Positions 27,017-37,163 of a stretch of 64,000 bases of DNA are shown here, piece after piece. Within the stretch, counting starts at the first letter, position 1, and each line of letters begins with the position of its first letter. Source of the stretch: Selaginella moellendorffii (taxonomy: Eukaryota > Streptophyta > Lycopodiopsida > Selaginellales > Selaginellaceae); NCBI RefSeq assembly GCF_000143415.4, contig NW_003314272.1, positions 1,066,949 through 1,130,948 of the forward strand. Direction: 5' to 3'. The notes under the pieces are model-generated. The model ran no database searches and was not told the DNA's origin. It worked only from the letters and a program-made list of their open reading frames with translations. A program made the position numbers and the translations under genes.

Positions 27017-27113
27017 TTCCCCAATGAAAGGGAATTTTCTATAACAAATAAGAAAATTGGGAATTTCCATAACATGGGATAATGAGGAAATTTTCTTCTT
27101 TTCATTGGGAAAT
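27017..27113. repeat. Imperfect inverted repeat, possible MITE remnant
   Basis: The arm at 27017-27041 (with CCCCAATGAAAGGGAATTTTC) is the imperfect reverse complement of the arm at 27084-27113 (with GAAATTTTC...TTTTCATTGGGAA). A short AT-rich spacer separates them. Both size and composition fit a small non-autonomous DNA element remnant, but no target duplication was identified. Confidence 0.35.
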
Positions 27114-28950
27114 TTTCTTGACAGGTCAAAATTTCTCCTAATAATTCTACTGGTAAGAGAGGAAACTAATATATTTTATCTTGACTATATATTTTATTTT
27201 TCTTTTGACGAAACTCCCACCAAAGAGATTTACCTCCTAATACACAAATATATTCTAGATAGAAGAAGCTATTAAGACCTCTTTACTGTTCAAATTCATT
27301 TTTTTCTTCATATAAGAAGACATTCTCTATATAGGTGGATGTTTTTCTTTAGTGATTAATGTTATCTGTAAGTTAGGAAATATTGAGTACCATAAAGCCC
27401 TAAAATTTTAAATTAAGATTTGCAATTTGCAAATTAGTTTGTGATTGATTTTACCTACTTTTTATTAGTAAGCGAAACTATTTCACATTGGTAAGTGGTA
27501 TAAGACAATGTTAAAGGTGTTAACAATCTTAAAACTCAATTATTATTTGTACATTTAGATTGCTAATTTGTCATAAACTCACAAACAATGATCTCATAAA
27601 CAACATAATTTACACGTACTATATAATGAGGAAGGGATGTGTTCTAGGGATTTATTCATGATAACTAGATGTAAATCTTATAAATTTGTATTTAACTTAA
27701 GTTAATAAATATTTTAACCTAGAGTTTAAAGAATTAAATTTAATAGAGGAGGCTAAGAAATTCATGGAAAAGCCAAGATTAATTGAGCTTAACGAAGTTA
27801 TTGCATTATCTAAAGTCTCAACCCTTGCTTTAACATCTACTTCAATCACCTCAACTTTTTCACTTAGAAAAGTTAGAATGACAAATACTATATATCAGCA
27901 TGGTATAAAACTATCACCAACATATATAAAAGAAAAAATAAAAGTAGATAATTAGTTTTAATTATGAACTTCAACTAATAAATAATATCATACATTTTTT
28001 TTGTAATCCTTTTCTTTTCTGTTAATACACGAGTTATATACTCTTTTATTATCCAATTATTAAGCAATAATACACTTAATAGTGAGATCCAAATATATTC
28101 AAAATGCATTTCAAATCTTTTGATGGCTAGTATAACATCCTTATATGCTTAATTGCTCAGCTCTAATTATTATTACTTTTTTGGCTTTGCTTCATATATT
28201 TCTTATTGACTATATTCAAAAGTTGTTTTTTATTTTGATTAGCAGAAAAAATGGTGGACCATACCTTTAGATATTCATAATCAACCTCCTTTCCATAGAT
28301 AATTTCAACATAAATATTTTTCATGAATGTTAAAGGTGCTTATCATACATTTATAATGCCATAGTAAAGGTAAAAGAATTTTAAAAGGAAAATATATTAT
28401 ACATGGATATAATAAGTTTTGATTTTAATTGATTTTGCAAGCTTGCTATCACTTCTTTTTATTTAGATTGGAAAGGAAACTTTGCATGATAGAATTATGT
28501 GTTCCTCAAGTTTGTTATCATCAATTAAATTGTGAACATCCTTTACAATCTCTTTTTTTAATGAACATGGTCTTTTTTGTCTTGTTTTGGCTATTTGATA
28601 TTGATAATATATTGGTGAGAACTTATTGTTAGATTGTCTTTTTTATGTATCACAAGAAATCTTAAGTACATTTAAAATATGTGGAATCTTCATATTTGGC
28701 AAGATGGTTGACCATAGCTGATTAACAAAAAAAAAAAAAAAGAATTATTCAATCCTTTTTTTATAAAGAATTTTACATACCTTCTCTTAAAAGAAAAATG
28801 GAAAAATTATAAAAGCGAGAACTAATTAATTTAAGCATACCTCTACTGATATCACCCATCCTACAATGAATCTAATTGAAATGCATAAAACTTTAACTCA
28901 TAGTTAAAAACTATGTAGATGCCCATTATATACATTCCTCTCCCATTGGG

Positions 28951-28985
28951 AAAATATTTCCTCTTCCATTGGGAAAATGTTTTTC
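28951..28985. repeat. Short direct repeat sharing the CATTGGGAAAAT word
   Basis: Two copies of CCATTGGGAAAAT lie about 21 nt apart. The same word occurs, partly inverted, in the repeat at 27017-27113, suggesting a dispersed element family in this AT-rich block. Confidence 0.35.
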
Positions 28986-29251
28986 AACAGCCTTAATAAA
29001 CTTTGGCTCACCCATTAACTCAATCCAGCTGTTGGCAGCCATTGAATTGAGTTAAGTTCTCTGCAAGAATGTTGGCTGACGATTGCCAAGTTCCTAGAAC
29101 CTGGCTGCCAGCAGCCAAGTTCTAGAGAACCCTCTCATCCTCAAATAACGTTATGCCATGTGCCACAACCTGTTAAAGCTGTTCCTTGGGCGTTCCTTTT
29201 GCCGTAACCAAGACTTCCTTTATCAAATTCCTTCACTGTATAAAGAATTCT

Positions 29252-29263
29252 TATATATATAAA
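29252..29263 (+). promoter_or_regulatory. Possible TATA box of the PPR gene
   Basis: TATATATATAAA lies about 90 nt upstream of the PPR start at 29354. The position is plausible for a short leader, but the surrounding DNA is AT-rich, so chance is a real alternative. Confidence 0.35.
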
Positions 29264-29353
29264 CAGTGATACATAATTAATGTTGATTTCCTGCTATAGA
29301 GTCATCTCGAAAATTTTAAATTCGAGAAAGTTTGCTGATGCTACCGGGACAAT

Positions 29354-30658
29354 ATGGGTCCCCTGACAAAGTTCCAGCAGTGCACCAGATTTGCAATGCT
29401 ACTCCGAGAGTGTGACGAGCCAAGACAACTCGCTTGCGGCAGGCATCTCCACGCGCAAATCCTAAATGGCGACCTGGGCGGCGAGACATTCCTCTCCAAC
29501 CTCTTGATCCAAATGTATGGCACCTGCGGGAGCTTGCAAGACGCGAAGCAGGTCTTCGATGGGATCCAAAGGCCAAACATCTTCTCCTACACGATCATGA
29601 TCACAGCCTTGGTTCAAGCTGGCCAGAGGAGGCGCGCCTTAGAGCTGTATCACCGCGTGGATCTGGAAGGCCTCGCTCCGGACGAAGCCACTCTTGTCAT
29701 CGCCATCGCTGCTTGCGAGAGCTTGTCCCAAGGCAAGGCAATCCACCAGCGTCTTCAAGCCAGAGGAAAGATGAACTTGATCTCGGCCAACTCTCTCCTG
29801 GGCTTGTATGGACGGCTCGGCAGCATCGAGGGCGCGGCGTGCCTCTTCCATTCCATGCTCGAGAGAGACGCGGTTTCGTGGACTTCGCTTCTATCGGCAT
29901 ATGCCCAGAACGGACATAGCCGGACAGCGCTAGATCTGTACAAACAAGGCGCGAATGTGGAGGAGAACGAGGTAACGTACATTGTGTTGCTTGGAGCTTG
30001 TGGCGAGCTTGGAGATCTTGCCCGGGGAATGGAGCTCCATGCCAGGATCGTTTCGAGGATGAGCAGCTGGGTCGACTCGAGCAACGCGGTGGTGCTGGCG
30101 AATGCGATGGTGACCATGCTTGCGAGGTGTGGGAGCTTGCCTCGAGCTCGAAAGTTCTTCGATCGAATCGCAGCGGCCAAGACAAGGGTATCGTGGACAG
30201 CAATGCTCGCAGCTTACGTCCAGCAGGGGCTCGTGAGCAGTGCCAAGGAGGTCTTCCACGCCATGGCGGTCGAGGGAGAGTCGCCGGACGAGGTTACGTT
30301 TGTGAGCTTGCTTCATGCGTGTAGCCATGGCGGTGAACTGGAAGAGGCTGCTCAATACTTCGGATCCATGGTGAGTGACTACGATCTGTCCCAGAGCAAC
30401 GAGCACTGCCGCCGCTGCTTGCTGGACCTCCTGGGCAGAGTTGGATGGCTAGACGAAGCGGAGAGGCTGCTAGCCGAGGAGAAGACGCTGGGATCCAGTG
30501 TGGTGGCGTGGAAAACTTTCCTGGGTGCTTGCAAGACTCATAGCTCGGCCAGGCAGGCACAGTGTAGCTCTCTCAATCTCCGGAAGCTCCAGCCAGGGGA
30601 CGCTACCTCTTATGTCATGCTTTCCAATCTCTACGCTCACAAGTCGCAAAACACATAG
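29354..30658 (+). CDS. Pentatricopeptide repeat protein, PLS type, short C-terminus
   Basis: Intronless, 434 residues. Repeat motifs include LLIQMYGTCGSLQDA, VSWTSLLSAYAQNG, VLLGACGELGDL, ANAMVTMLARCGSL, VSWTAMLAAYVQQG and TFVSLLHACSHGG, the P-L-S pattern of organellar RNA-binding PPR proteins. An E-like end (DLLGRVGWLDEAERLL, WKTFLGACKTH, SYVMLSNLYA) stops shortly after and has no DYW deaminase domain. It lacks a clear transit peptide, and translation may begin further upstream. A 78-nt part of this gene is echoed by the relic near 22.8 kb. Confidence 0.88.
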   Translation: MGPLTKFQQCTRFAMLLRECDEPRQLACGRHLHAQILNGDLGGETFLSNLLIQMYGTCGSLQDAKQVFDGIQRPNIFSYTIMITALVQAGQRRRALELYHRVDLEGLAPDEATLVIAIAACESLSQGKAIHQRLQARGKMNLISANSLLGLYGRLGSIEGAACLFHSMLERDAVSWTSLLSAYAQNGHSRTALDLYKQGANVEENEVTYIVLLGACGELGDLARGMELHARIVSRMSSWVDSSNAVVLANAMVTMLARCGSLPRARKFFDRIAAAKTRVSWTAMLAAYVQQGLVSSAKEVFHAMAVEGESPDEVTFVSLLHACSHGGELEEAAQYFGSMVSDYDLSQSNEHCRRCLLDLLGRVGWLDEAERLLAEEKTLGSSVVAWKTFLGACKTHSSARQAQCSSLNLRKLQPGDATSYVMLSNLYAHKSQNT

Positions 30659-30824
30659 CTTGGTGGAATTCACTGGAAATCTATCGAAAGGAATCCTTGA
30701 GAAAGAGATGGAACTTCCAGGAAAAAAAATGAGGAAAACTATCTCGGTATGGAACTTCCAGAAAGAGGTTGAGGCACAATTGAACACTATCACGAGAAAA
30801 ACATTTAATAAAAAAAATTAATTA

Positions 30825-30898
30825 TGTCTGAACCCAGGTTCGAACTGGGGACCTCTAGTGTGTGAGACTAGCGTGATGACCAACTACACCATCCAGAC
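30825..30898 (-). tRNA. tRNA-Val (anticodon CAC)
   Basis: Read on the minus strand, a 7-bp acceptor stem (GTCTGGA with TTCAGAC, one G-T pair) encloses a D arm. The anticodon stem CTAGT/ACTAG has loop CTCACAC (anticodon CAC), and the T arm contains GTTCGAA. The folding is complete, no intron is seen, and the internal promoter boxes are present. It sits between the PPR gene and the secreted DUF26 gene. Confidence 0.93.
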
Positions 30899-30988
30899 CT
30901 TCTTGTTCACTTCCCAAGTTTTCTTCGATCCAATCTTTTCTGTGAGTCAAGTCAAGTACCGGAAAGATTCTAGCCACTGTGTCGCAAA

Positions 30989-31630
30989 ATGCTAGCAAAG
31001 TGGAGCTCCTTGGGCGCTTGGTTCCTCGTTTGTGAGCTTGTTCTCTCCATCGCCAGTGCGCAAATCCAATTCCCTCCAGACATCCCCAACAAGGACACAG
31101 TCCCTGGAGTGATCTACTTCAACACCGCCAGAACCACTCGAGGCAGCCCATTCCTCAAGAATCTGGAGCTCGTCATCCGCTTCCTCTACTCCTCTACTCC
31201 CCCCGATGGATTTGCGACATGTCTCGGCTATGGCGAGTTTCCCGACACCGCCTACGCGCACTCGGCTTGCTACGGCATGGCGGACCAGCAGGGCTGCTCG
31301 GACTGTATCAAGCACACCTACACGGACATCCAGCAAGTAGCTCCTCTCACCGTCGGCGCTCGCTACTGGATCAACGGCACCGACGACCGCTGCCACTTGC
31401 GCTTCGAGGCCTACAGCTTCCGGAAGGAGCTCGTATCATCCGGTCAGTGATCAAAGCTCATCGATCAGCGCTGAGAGTTTTCACTTGTGTGATATGATAT
31501 CCGGCTTTGATCGTTTTGCATCGCAGGTACTCTGGGTGTCTTGGGTCCGAATGGAACTACGCCTTATAGTCCTGATCTTGCGAGTGATCCAAAAACTTTC
31601 GGTGGCAAGACAGTCAAGCTCCATGTCTGA
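30989..31630 (+). CDS. Secreted single-DUF26 (Gnk2-homologous) protein
   Basis: Two exons (30989-31442 and 31527-31630) encode 185 residues. A signal peptide (LGAWFLVCELVLSIASAQ) is followed by one DUF26 domain with the defining C-X8-C-X2-C motif (CYGMADQQGCSDC) and the usual YWING and C-LRFE ends. There is no kinase domain and no membrane helix, so it is a free apoplastic protein. DUF26 proteins include ginkbilobin, which binds mannose and inhibits fungi. The same domain heads the receptor kinases at 44-50 kb. The short tail (LGVLGPNGTTPYSP) resembles the linker of those kinases, which suggests derivation from a receptor by loss of its kinase. Confidence 0.85.
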
Positions 31631-31737
31631 CTTGGAAACGTTGGAGTCATCCAAAGAATAAATGTGAGTTACGCGTCTACGTACGTACAAGTTTGTCTAT
31701 CATGCTTGTATCTGTCAAGAGAATTTTCTGTGTTCCA

Positions 31738-32157
31738 CTACTCGTGATGTAACTGGGAGCTTCTCGCGATTGGAGCGGCTCGAATTACCACAGTGCTTGT
31801 CAATCGCCGGCTCTCTTCCTCGTGGTTGTCGATTTGTAAATAGTTCTTCGTGAGCCGCGCGTCGTCCAGCTTTTGGCATGGTGAGCATTCCTAAAAATTA
31901 AAAAGAAACGCTCAGTAGTCAAGGGAAATTTTCCCACCAAATAGTGCTCGATCGTCTCCAAAAACTCGTAACCGAGGAGTCGACAGATTCCCTTCAGCAC
32001 TGTAACGTTCAGGCCTGACGAGATTCCGCTAGTTACATTCACAAACATTCGAACACCCTGGAAGCAAAAAAAAATAAAAAATAAAAATCTCATAAGAAAC
32101 CATAACGTCGTCTCATTCACTTGCCTTGCACACTGGTCCGGATCCACCTTGATCCAT
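31738..32157 (-). CDS. Small uncharacterised protein, 101 residues
   Basis: Three exons (32157-32125, 32057-31938, 31890-31738) join in frame. The protein starts MDQGGSGPVC, continues through a probable helix (LKGICRLLGYEFLETIEHYL), then CSPCQKLDDARLTKNYLQID, and ends in a basic tail. Two cysteine pairs could bind a metal. The family is not recognised. The first intron needs a GC donor (TGCAAG|GCAAGT), a strong GC-AG consensus. It lies 192 nt downstream of the next minus-strand gene. Confidence 0.5.
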
Positions 32158-32349
32158 AGCTATCAAGATGCAAAGACAATTGACGTTAAGAAGTAGATCA
32201 CACATCGATCACGTCAGACAACTTGCGCACGACGATTGAAAAATCCCGATATACAAACTACCTGCTTGAGAAAATAAACATTCCTGGATATGGAAGCGAT
32301 ATGTTCTGTACAAGTCCCCTATAGATAAATCAATCACGCATGCCAGTTC

Positions 32350-33226
32350 TCAGCGAACATACGGCGATAATCCCGGTTCCTTGGACAGCGATTCTTCTTC
32401 TAGCAGCTGGAAAGGATCCACGTACGGAGGCTTTCCGCCATGAAGGTCTCCCTCGTGTATAAAGGATGGACCAAAGTACTGCAGAGAAAACCAAGCAAAA
32501 TCGTAACTTTCTCCATAGATGATGGATGAACTCACCAGATAGATGGCCACAAAGAGCGCGACAATCGCAATGATCAGCGGCCAGAAGGCGAGGAAAAACG
32601 TCGCGCCGAGCTTGATGAGCTCCTGAGCTCGCGGTATGAGTCCCTGGTAAAGGAAAGTTATCGAAGGTTTGCATGGGAATGGAGAACTCACGTCAAGGCC
32701 TTCGCTATTGAGCGCCAGCGTTCGCTTCAGCTGACCACTCCTATCATCCCTCCACTCGGAGGAATTCGAGGAGGAAGAAGATGAAGAAGTGGAAGACTTG
32801 AATGATTGAGCGGTGTCGCTACTATCCTCGCCGCTGCCAAATTCTTCGCGCTTGGTTTTGGTCTCGGTGGAAGCTCCAGAGTACTTTGTTGGCGGAGCGA
32901 GGCCGCGCCGCTTGAGCTCCTTCATGAAGAGCGACTCCGGAGGCTCGTCACCTGGAGAGAATCTATCGCCTGTCAGTCAGATTGGAATGGAGGAAGCGAG
33001 GGAGGATAGAATGAAGGGCAAGGAGGAATAGAAAGAGCCTCTTACCCGAGAAACCATCGTCCCTGTCTCCTCCTCCGTCCTGCCGCAATGCCGCCACACG
33101 CAATGTCTTGAATCGAGAGCCCTGCCGGCCCGCGGCACCTAATCCACGCCCCGAGCCGAGCGATAATCTCCTGTCAGCAGTAGACGAGGAAGGGAGGCAC
33201 AAATTGTGCACTGCGCTGCTTGCCAT
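32350..33226 (-). CDS. Uncharacterised single-helix protein, probably plastid-targeted
   Basis: Four exons (33226-33046, 32969-32692, 32643-32536, 32478-32350) give 231 residues. The first ~45 residues are rich in Ser, Arg and Ala with few acids, as in a chloroplast transit peptide. A Ser-rich linker follows, then one membrane helix (ATFFLAFWPLIIAIVALFVAIYL), then a conserved-looking tail with YFGPSFIHEG and PPYVDPFQLLEEE. I do not recognise a named family. The layout suggests a thylakoid or envelope membrane protein with both ends soluble. Exon phases agree throughout, which supports a real gene. Confidence 0.65.
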
Positions 33227-33331
33227 GCCCTTGGAAAAAGTGAAATTTCCTCAAGAACCCTAAACGTATATTCTTCCAGTAAAAAAGGTCAAAAGGCGGA
33301 TATTTCTTACGAGGTCAAAATGAAATATAGG

Positions 33332-33404
33332 TTCCGTTGCCGGGAATTGAACCCGGGTCTTTCGGGTGAGAGCCGAATATCCTGACCGACTAGACTACAA
33401 CGGA
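33332..33404 (-). tRNA. tRNA-Glu (anticodon CTC)
   Basis: Minus-strand sequence begins TCCGTTG and ends CAACGGA plus discriminator A, giving a full 7-bp acceptor stem. The anticodon stem TTCGG/CCGAA holds loop CTCTCAC (anticodon CTC). The T arm contains GTTCAATTC. No intron is seen. It lies 143 nt upstream of the divergent dioxygenase gene. Confidence 0.95.
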
Positions 33405-33547
33405 TGTTTGATCTCCGGGCACTTAAAGCGCTCCGTATTTCTCCCCTGGAATACTTCTAGTCCAGGTACATTGTAAGCAAGGATATGCTTTGATTCTTCG
33501 TTTTGGATGGGCTTCACGAGGGCGTGAAAGAAAGCTAGGTCGCGAAA

Positions 33548-34754
33548 ATGGGTCGTTTGGCTCCCAGCGCCTTCAAGGCTCTGCCACCGCCTCGCGTCTT
33601 CGATGGCGTCCAGTTCCCTCGCATTCTGGCTCCATCGGCGGCGAGCTGCGATGTCGGCAGCTTCAGGGGGTGGATCCGGCAGCACAAGGATTGGATCGAG
33701 GAGCAGCTGTTTGTGAGTGGCGCTGTTCTTTTCAGGGGATTTGGCGTGGACAGCGCCGCGGATTTCGATGCGGTGGTGAGGGAATTTGGGTACGAGGAGC
33801 TGCCCTACGTTGGTGGAGCGGCCCCGAGAACAAACGTGGTAGGGAGAGTCTTCACTTCCAATGAGTCCCCTCCGGATCAAAAAATTCCCTTCCACCATGA
33901 GATGGCACAGGTTGGTTTTCCTTCTTTCTTTGGTGTTTTCAATGTTTCCTTCTGGATTTTTCTATTGCTTGCTTTGATTCTTTTCTTTACTCGCGTGTCT
34001 GTTCTCAAGAATTTTAGAGTTTGTAAAGTTTGCAGTGACTAGATGTTGATACTCACAAACCAGCGAATTTTTCAGGTTCCAGAGTATCCGTCAAAGCTCT
34101 TCTTTTATTGTGAGGTGGAGGCCAAAGAAGGTGGTGAGACTCCGATAGTGCTCAGCCATTTAATCTACGATAAGATGGCTTCCAAGTTCCCCGAGTTTGT
34201 GAAAGATCTGGAGGACAAAGGCCTTCTCTACATCCGAGTTCTCGGCGAAGGTGATGATCCATCTTCTCCCATTGGACGGGGCTGGCAATCGACTTTTTTG
34301 ACGAAAGACAAAAGCGAAGCGCAAGCCAAGTACGTAGCTCCACCGTTTTTTTCTTTGCAAAAGTTTTTTCATGTTGCATCCATCTCTCAGGGCTGCGAAG
34401 CTGGGAATGCAAGTCGAATGGCTCGACGATGGCTGCCTCAAGACGATATCAGGACCAATCCCAGCAATCAAAAACGAGAAAAGCCACGGCAGGAAGATCT
34501 GGTTCAACAGCATGGTGGCGGCCTACACGGGCTGGGAGGACGCGCGAAACGTTGCGGAGCGCGCAGTGGTGTTTGGCGATGGCAGTCCTTTGCCGAGAGC
34601 AGCAGTCTTGGAGTGCCTGGATATTATACACGAGCTGAGCGTGGCAATCCCGTGGTGCCGCGGCGATGTTCTCCTCATCGACAACTTGGCCGTGCTTCAT
34701 GCGAGAAGACCCTTCACTCCTCCGCGGCGTGTTCTGGCATCGCTTTGCAAGTGA
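33548..34754 (+). CDS. Clavaminate synthase-like Fe(II)/2-oxoglutarate dioxygenase (TauD family)
   Basis: Three exons (33548-33910, 34076-34329, 34391-34754) give 326 residues, the length of the plant clavaminate-synthase-like proteins. The first exon ends in KIPFHHEMAQ, which supplies the His-X-Glu iron ligands. The last has the distal His in NLAVLHARRPF and the 2-oxoglutarate-binding Arg in PPRRVL. The sequence also has AVLFRGFGVDS and SNESPPD typical of TauD proteins. These enzymes hydroxylate or desaturate small molecules. The plant substrate is not established. No signal peptide is seen, so a cytosolic location is likely. Confidence 0.88.
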
Positions 34755-34955
34755 TCACTACAAAACTCGATCATGGTAAAAGTTCTTCCAACATCTCTTT
34801 TGTTCTTGTGGCAAGAATCAAGACGGACCGAAGAAACTCGAAAGATTCACGGAAACCCTGTAAAGGTTCGATTTTTAGTACATGCAAAGTGCGTTTTTTC
34901 TTTTTTAACCCGGCATCGCAAGCATTCCAAGTGGAAATGAATGACGTATTTTTTC

Positions 34956-34963
34956 TATAAATA
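34956..34963 (+). promoter_or_regulatory. TATA box of the MDAR gene
   Basis: TATAAATA, an exact plant consensus, lies 138 nt upstream of the reductase start codon. A TGACGT element at about 34942 is close by, a core recognised by TGA-type bZIP factors. Assignment is by sequence and spacing. Confidence 0.6.
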
Positions 34964-35101
34964 GCAGGCGGGGATACGTTGTTGCTATAACAAGTATGGC
35001 GGCTGAGCTGAGCTGAGTGAACAAGCAACCAAAATGCCACTCACCACTTGTTAAAGATTGCGAGGGTTTTGCAAATTTGGGGGAAGAGCAAAGAAGAGAC
35101 C

Positions 35102-37061
35102 ATGGGGCGGTCGTTTAGATTTGTGATTCTCGGGGGCGGCGTCTCGGCGGGCTACGCGGCGCTCGAGTTCGTCAGGCTGGGCATACCGGCGGGAGATTTG
35201 TGCATCATCACCGACGAGGCTGTGAGTGCTTTCCCTTTTGTTCTTTCTTTCTTCTTCTTCTCTAAGCAGGGGAGTGTGTGATTGATTGATTGATTGACGA
35301 GGATTTCCCATTCGTGCCAGGGATTTTAAGCGCGCGCTTGTTTGTTTGATTGCTTGCTTGTGCAGGTTGCCCCGTATGAAAGACCGGCACTCAGCAAGGG
35401 CTTCTTGCTTCCTGAAGGTACACTGCCTTGATCTTTTGATCGCAGCAGCTTGCCATCCAATCTTTCGGCGTGCGTTCTTTCTCTTCTTCTTCTTTCTTCT
35501 TCTCTTCTATCTTCTTGCTTGTGGTGTTCTTCGTTTTCGGCATTTTTTTCTGAAGACAAAAAAAAAAACTGTTTTTTATATTGAAAGTATTTCAATTTCC
35601 AGGCGCTGTTCGATTGCCTGCATTCCATACCTGCGTGGGTGTTGGAGCTGAGCGATTAACTGCAAGATGGTACAAAGAGCACGGTATGAGTTTCTCTTGG
35701 TAGGAAGGATAAAAAAATTTGTGATTATCCAGGAATCGAGCTACTGCTCAACACTCAAGTCGTGTCAGTCGACTTGAAACGACAAACGCTGCTCACCAGT
35801 GCCAAGGAAACAATCGCTTATCTCACGCTCATCGTCGCCACTGGTGCTCGCGTGCTGAGACTGGAGGAGTTCGGGGTCACGGGCGCCGACGCTCGAAACA
35901 TCTTCTACCTCAGGAACCTCCACGATGCAACCAAGCTTGTCGAGGCAATGCAGAGCTGCAGCGGCGGCAAGGCTGTGGTGATCGGCGGTGGCTACATTGG
36001 CATGGAATGCGCAGCGGCTTTGGTATCTAATGGAGTCCACGTAACGATGGTCTTCCCGGAATCCCATTGCAGTACGTATCCTTTCTCTTTCGTTACGCAA
36101 AAACCTTCTTTTTTCCTTCTTTCGCAGTTGCTCGATTATTCACGCCTCAAATCGCCACCTTCTACGAGGACTACTACACAAGGAGAGGCGTGGTTTTTGT
36201 CAAAGGCACTGTTATGTCGACGTTCGAGAGCGACATAGATGGAAAGGTAAAACGAAACTCGTCTCGATCGCCCTCTCTAACATCGCTTTCCTGCTGCGCA
36301 TCCAGGTAGCAGCCGTTGTCCTGAAAGATGGAACCCGGCTTCCGGCCGATCTAGTCGTGGTTGGCGTGGGGATCCGTCCAAACACCACCTTGCTCGAAGG
36401 TCAGCTCACAATGGAGAAAGGCGGCATCAAAGTGAATGGCAAGATGCGAACCAGCAACAGCACAGTCTACGCCGTCGGCGACGTCGCGGCATTCCCGCTC
36501 AAGATGTATGGCGATGTCCGGCGGCTGGAGCACGTCGACCACGCCCGAAAGTCGGCAGCGCACGCAGTGGAATCCATAATGCATCCGGAGCGAGCCAAGG
36601 ACTACGACTACCTCCCATACTTCTACTCCCGCGTCTTCAGCCTCTCGTGGCAGTTCTTCGGCGACAATTCGGGCGAGTGCCTGCTGTTTGGCGATCTCAA
36701 GTCGGAGAAGTTTGGAGCCTACTGGGTGGACAGGGGCCGATTGGTGGGAGCGTTCCTCGAGGGCGGCTCCAAGAGCGAGTATGCTGCGCTCGCGGTGGTG
36801 GCGAGGAAGAGGCCGATGGTGGAGGACGTGCAGCTCCTGGCGGGGCAGGGGATAAAGTTTGCGCTGGCGCTGTGCGAGGCCACTTCTTCCGACTCGCTCG
36901 TCTCGACCATGGCTGCCACTGACGACGAGAGAGGAGCCATGGCGGCTGTTGCCTCGGACTTGTTGCAGCACAGCGGATTCAAGGTCGGGGCGGGGATCGT
37001 GGTCGCTGTTGCGGTGTCTTGGGTAGCTTATTGGTATGGCAGGAAGAAGTGGAGGAAGTGA
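35102..37061 (+). CDS. Monodehydroascorbate reductase, peroxisomal membrane type
   Basis: Six exons (35102-35221, 35366-35417, 35603-35683, 35733-36071, 36128-36246, 36306-37061) give 488 residues. FAD-binding ILGGGVSAGYAALEF, the family's PYERPALSKGFLLPE, NAD(P)H-binding VVIGGGYIGMECAAAL and VYAVGDVAAFPLK are all present. The enzyme uses NAD(P)H to reduce the monodehydroascorbate radical to ascorbate. The C-terminus has a membrane helix (VGAGIVVAVAVSWVAYWY) and a basic end (GRKKWRK), the tail-anchor arrangement of peroxisome-membrane MDAR isoforms, so a peroxisomal boundary location is inferred. It would protect against H2O2 leaking from peroxisomes. Confidence 0.93.
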
Positions 37062-37163
37062 AGGGATTATCAGCACAGATCGGTAGATAACAGGCCAGAG
37101 AATTGAAAAACAATGTTTCATGATCGTTGTATGAATGGTGTTTGGATTAAGCGAAAAAGTTTA

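Larger units (their letters stand above)
25411..29251. other. Long AT-rich intergenic region without a gene
   Basis: Nearly 4 kb, strongly AT-rich after about 26200. No frame longer than 111 codons is present and none has a recognisable motif. It contains small inverted and direct repeats (27017-27113, 28951-28985). The last 300 nt hold short palindromic blocks around GGCTGCCAGCAGCC. Confidence 0.55.

Noticed and set aside
36351-37121. 256-codon open frame on the minus strand
   Set aside because: It is antisense to the last exon of the monodehydroascorbate reductase and has an atypical composition.
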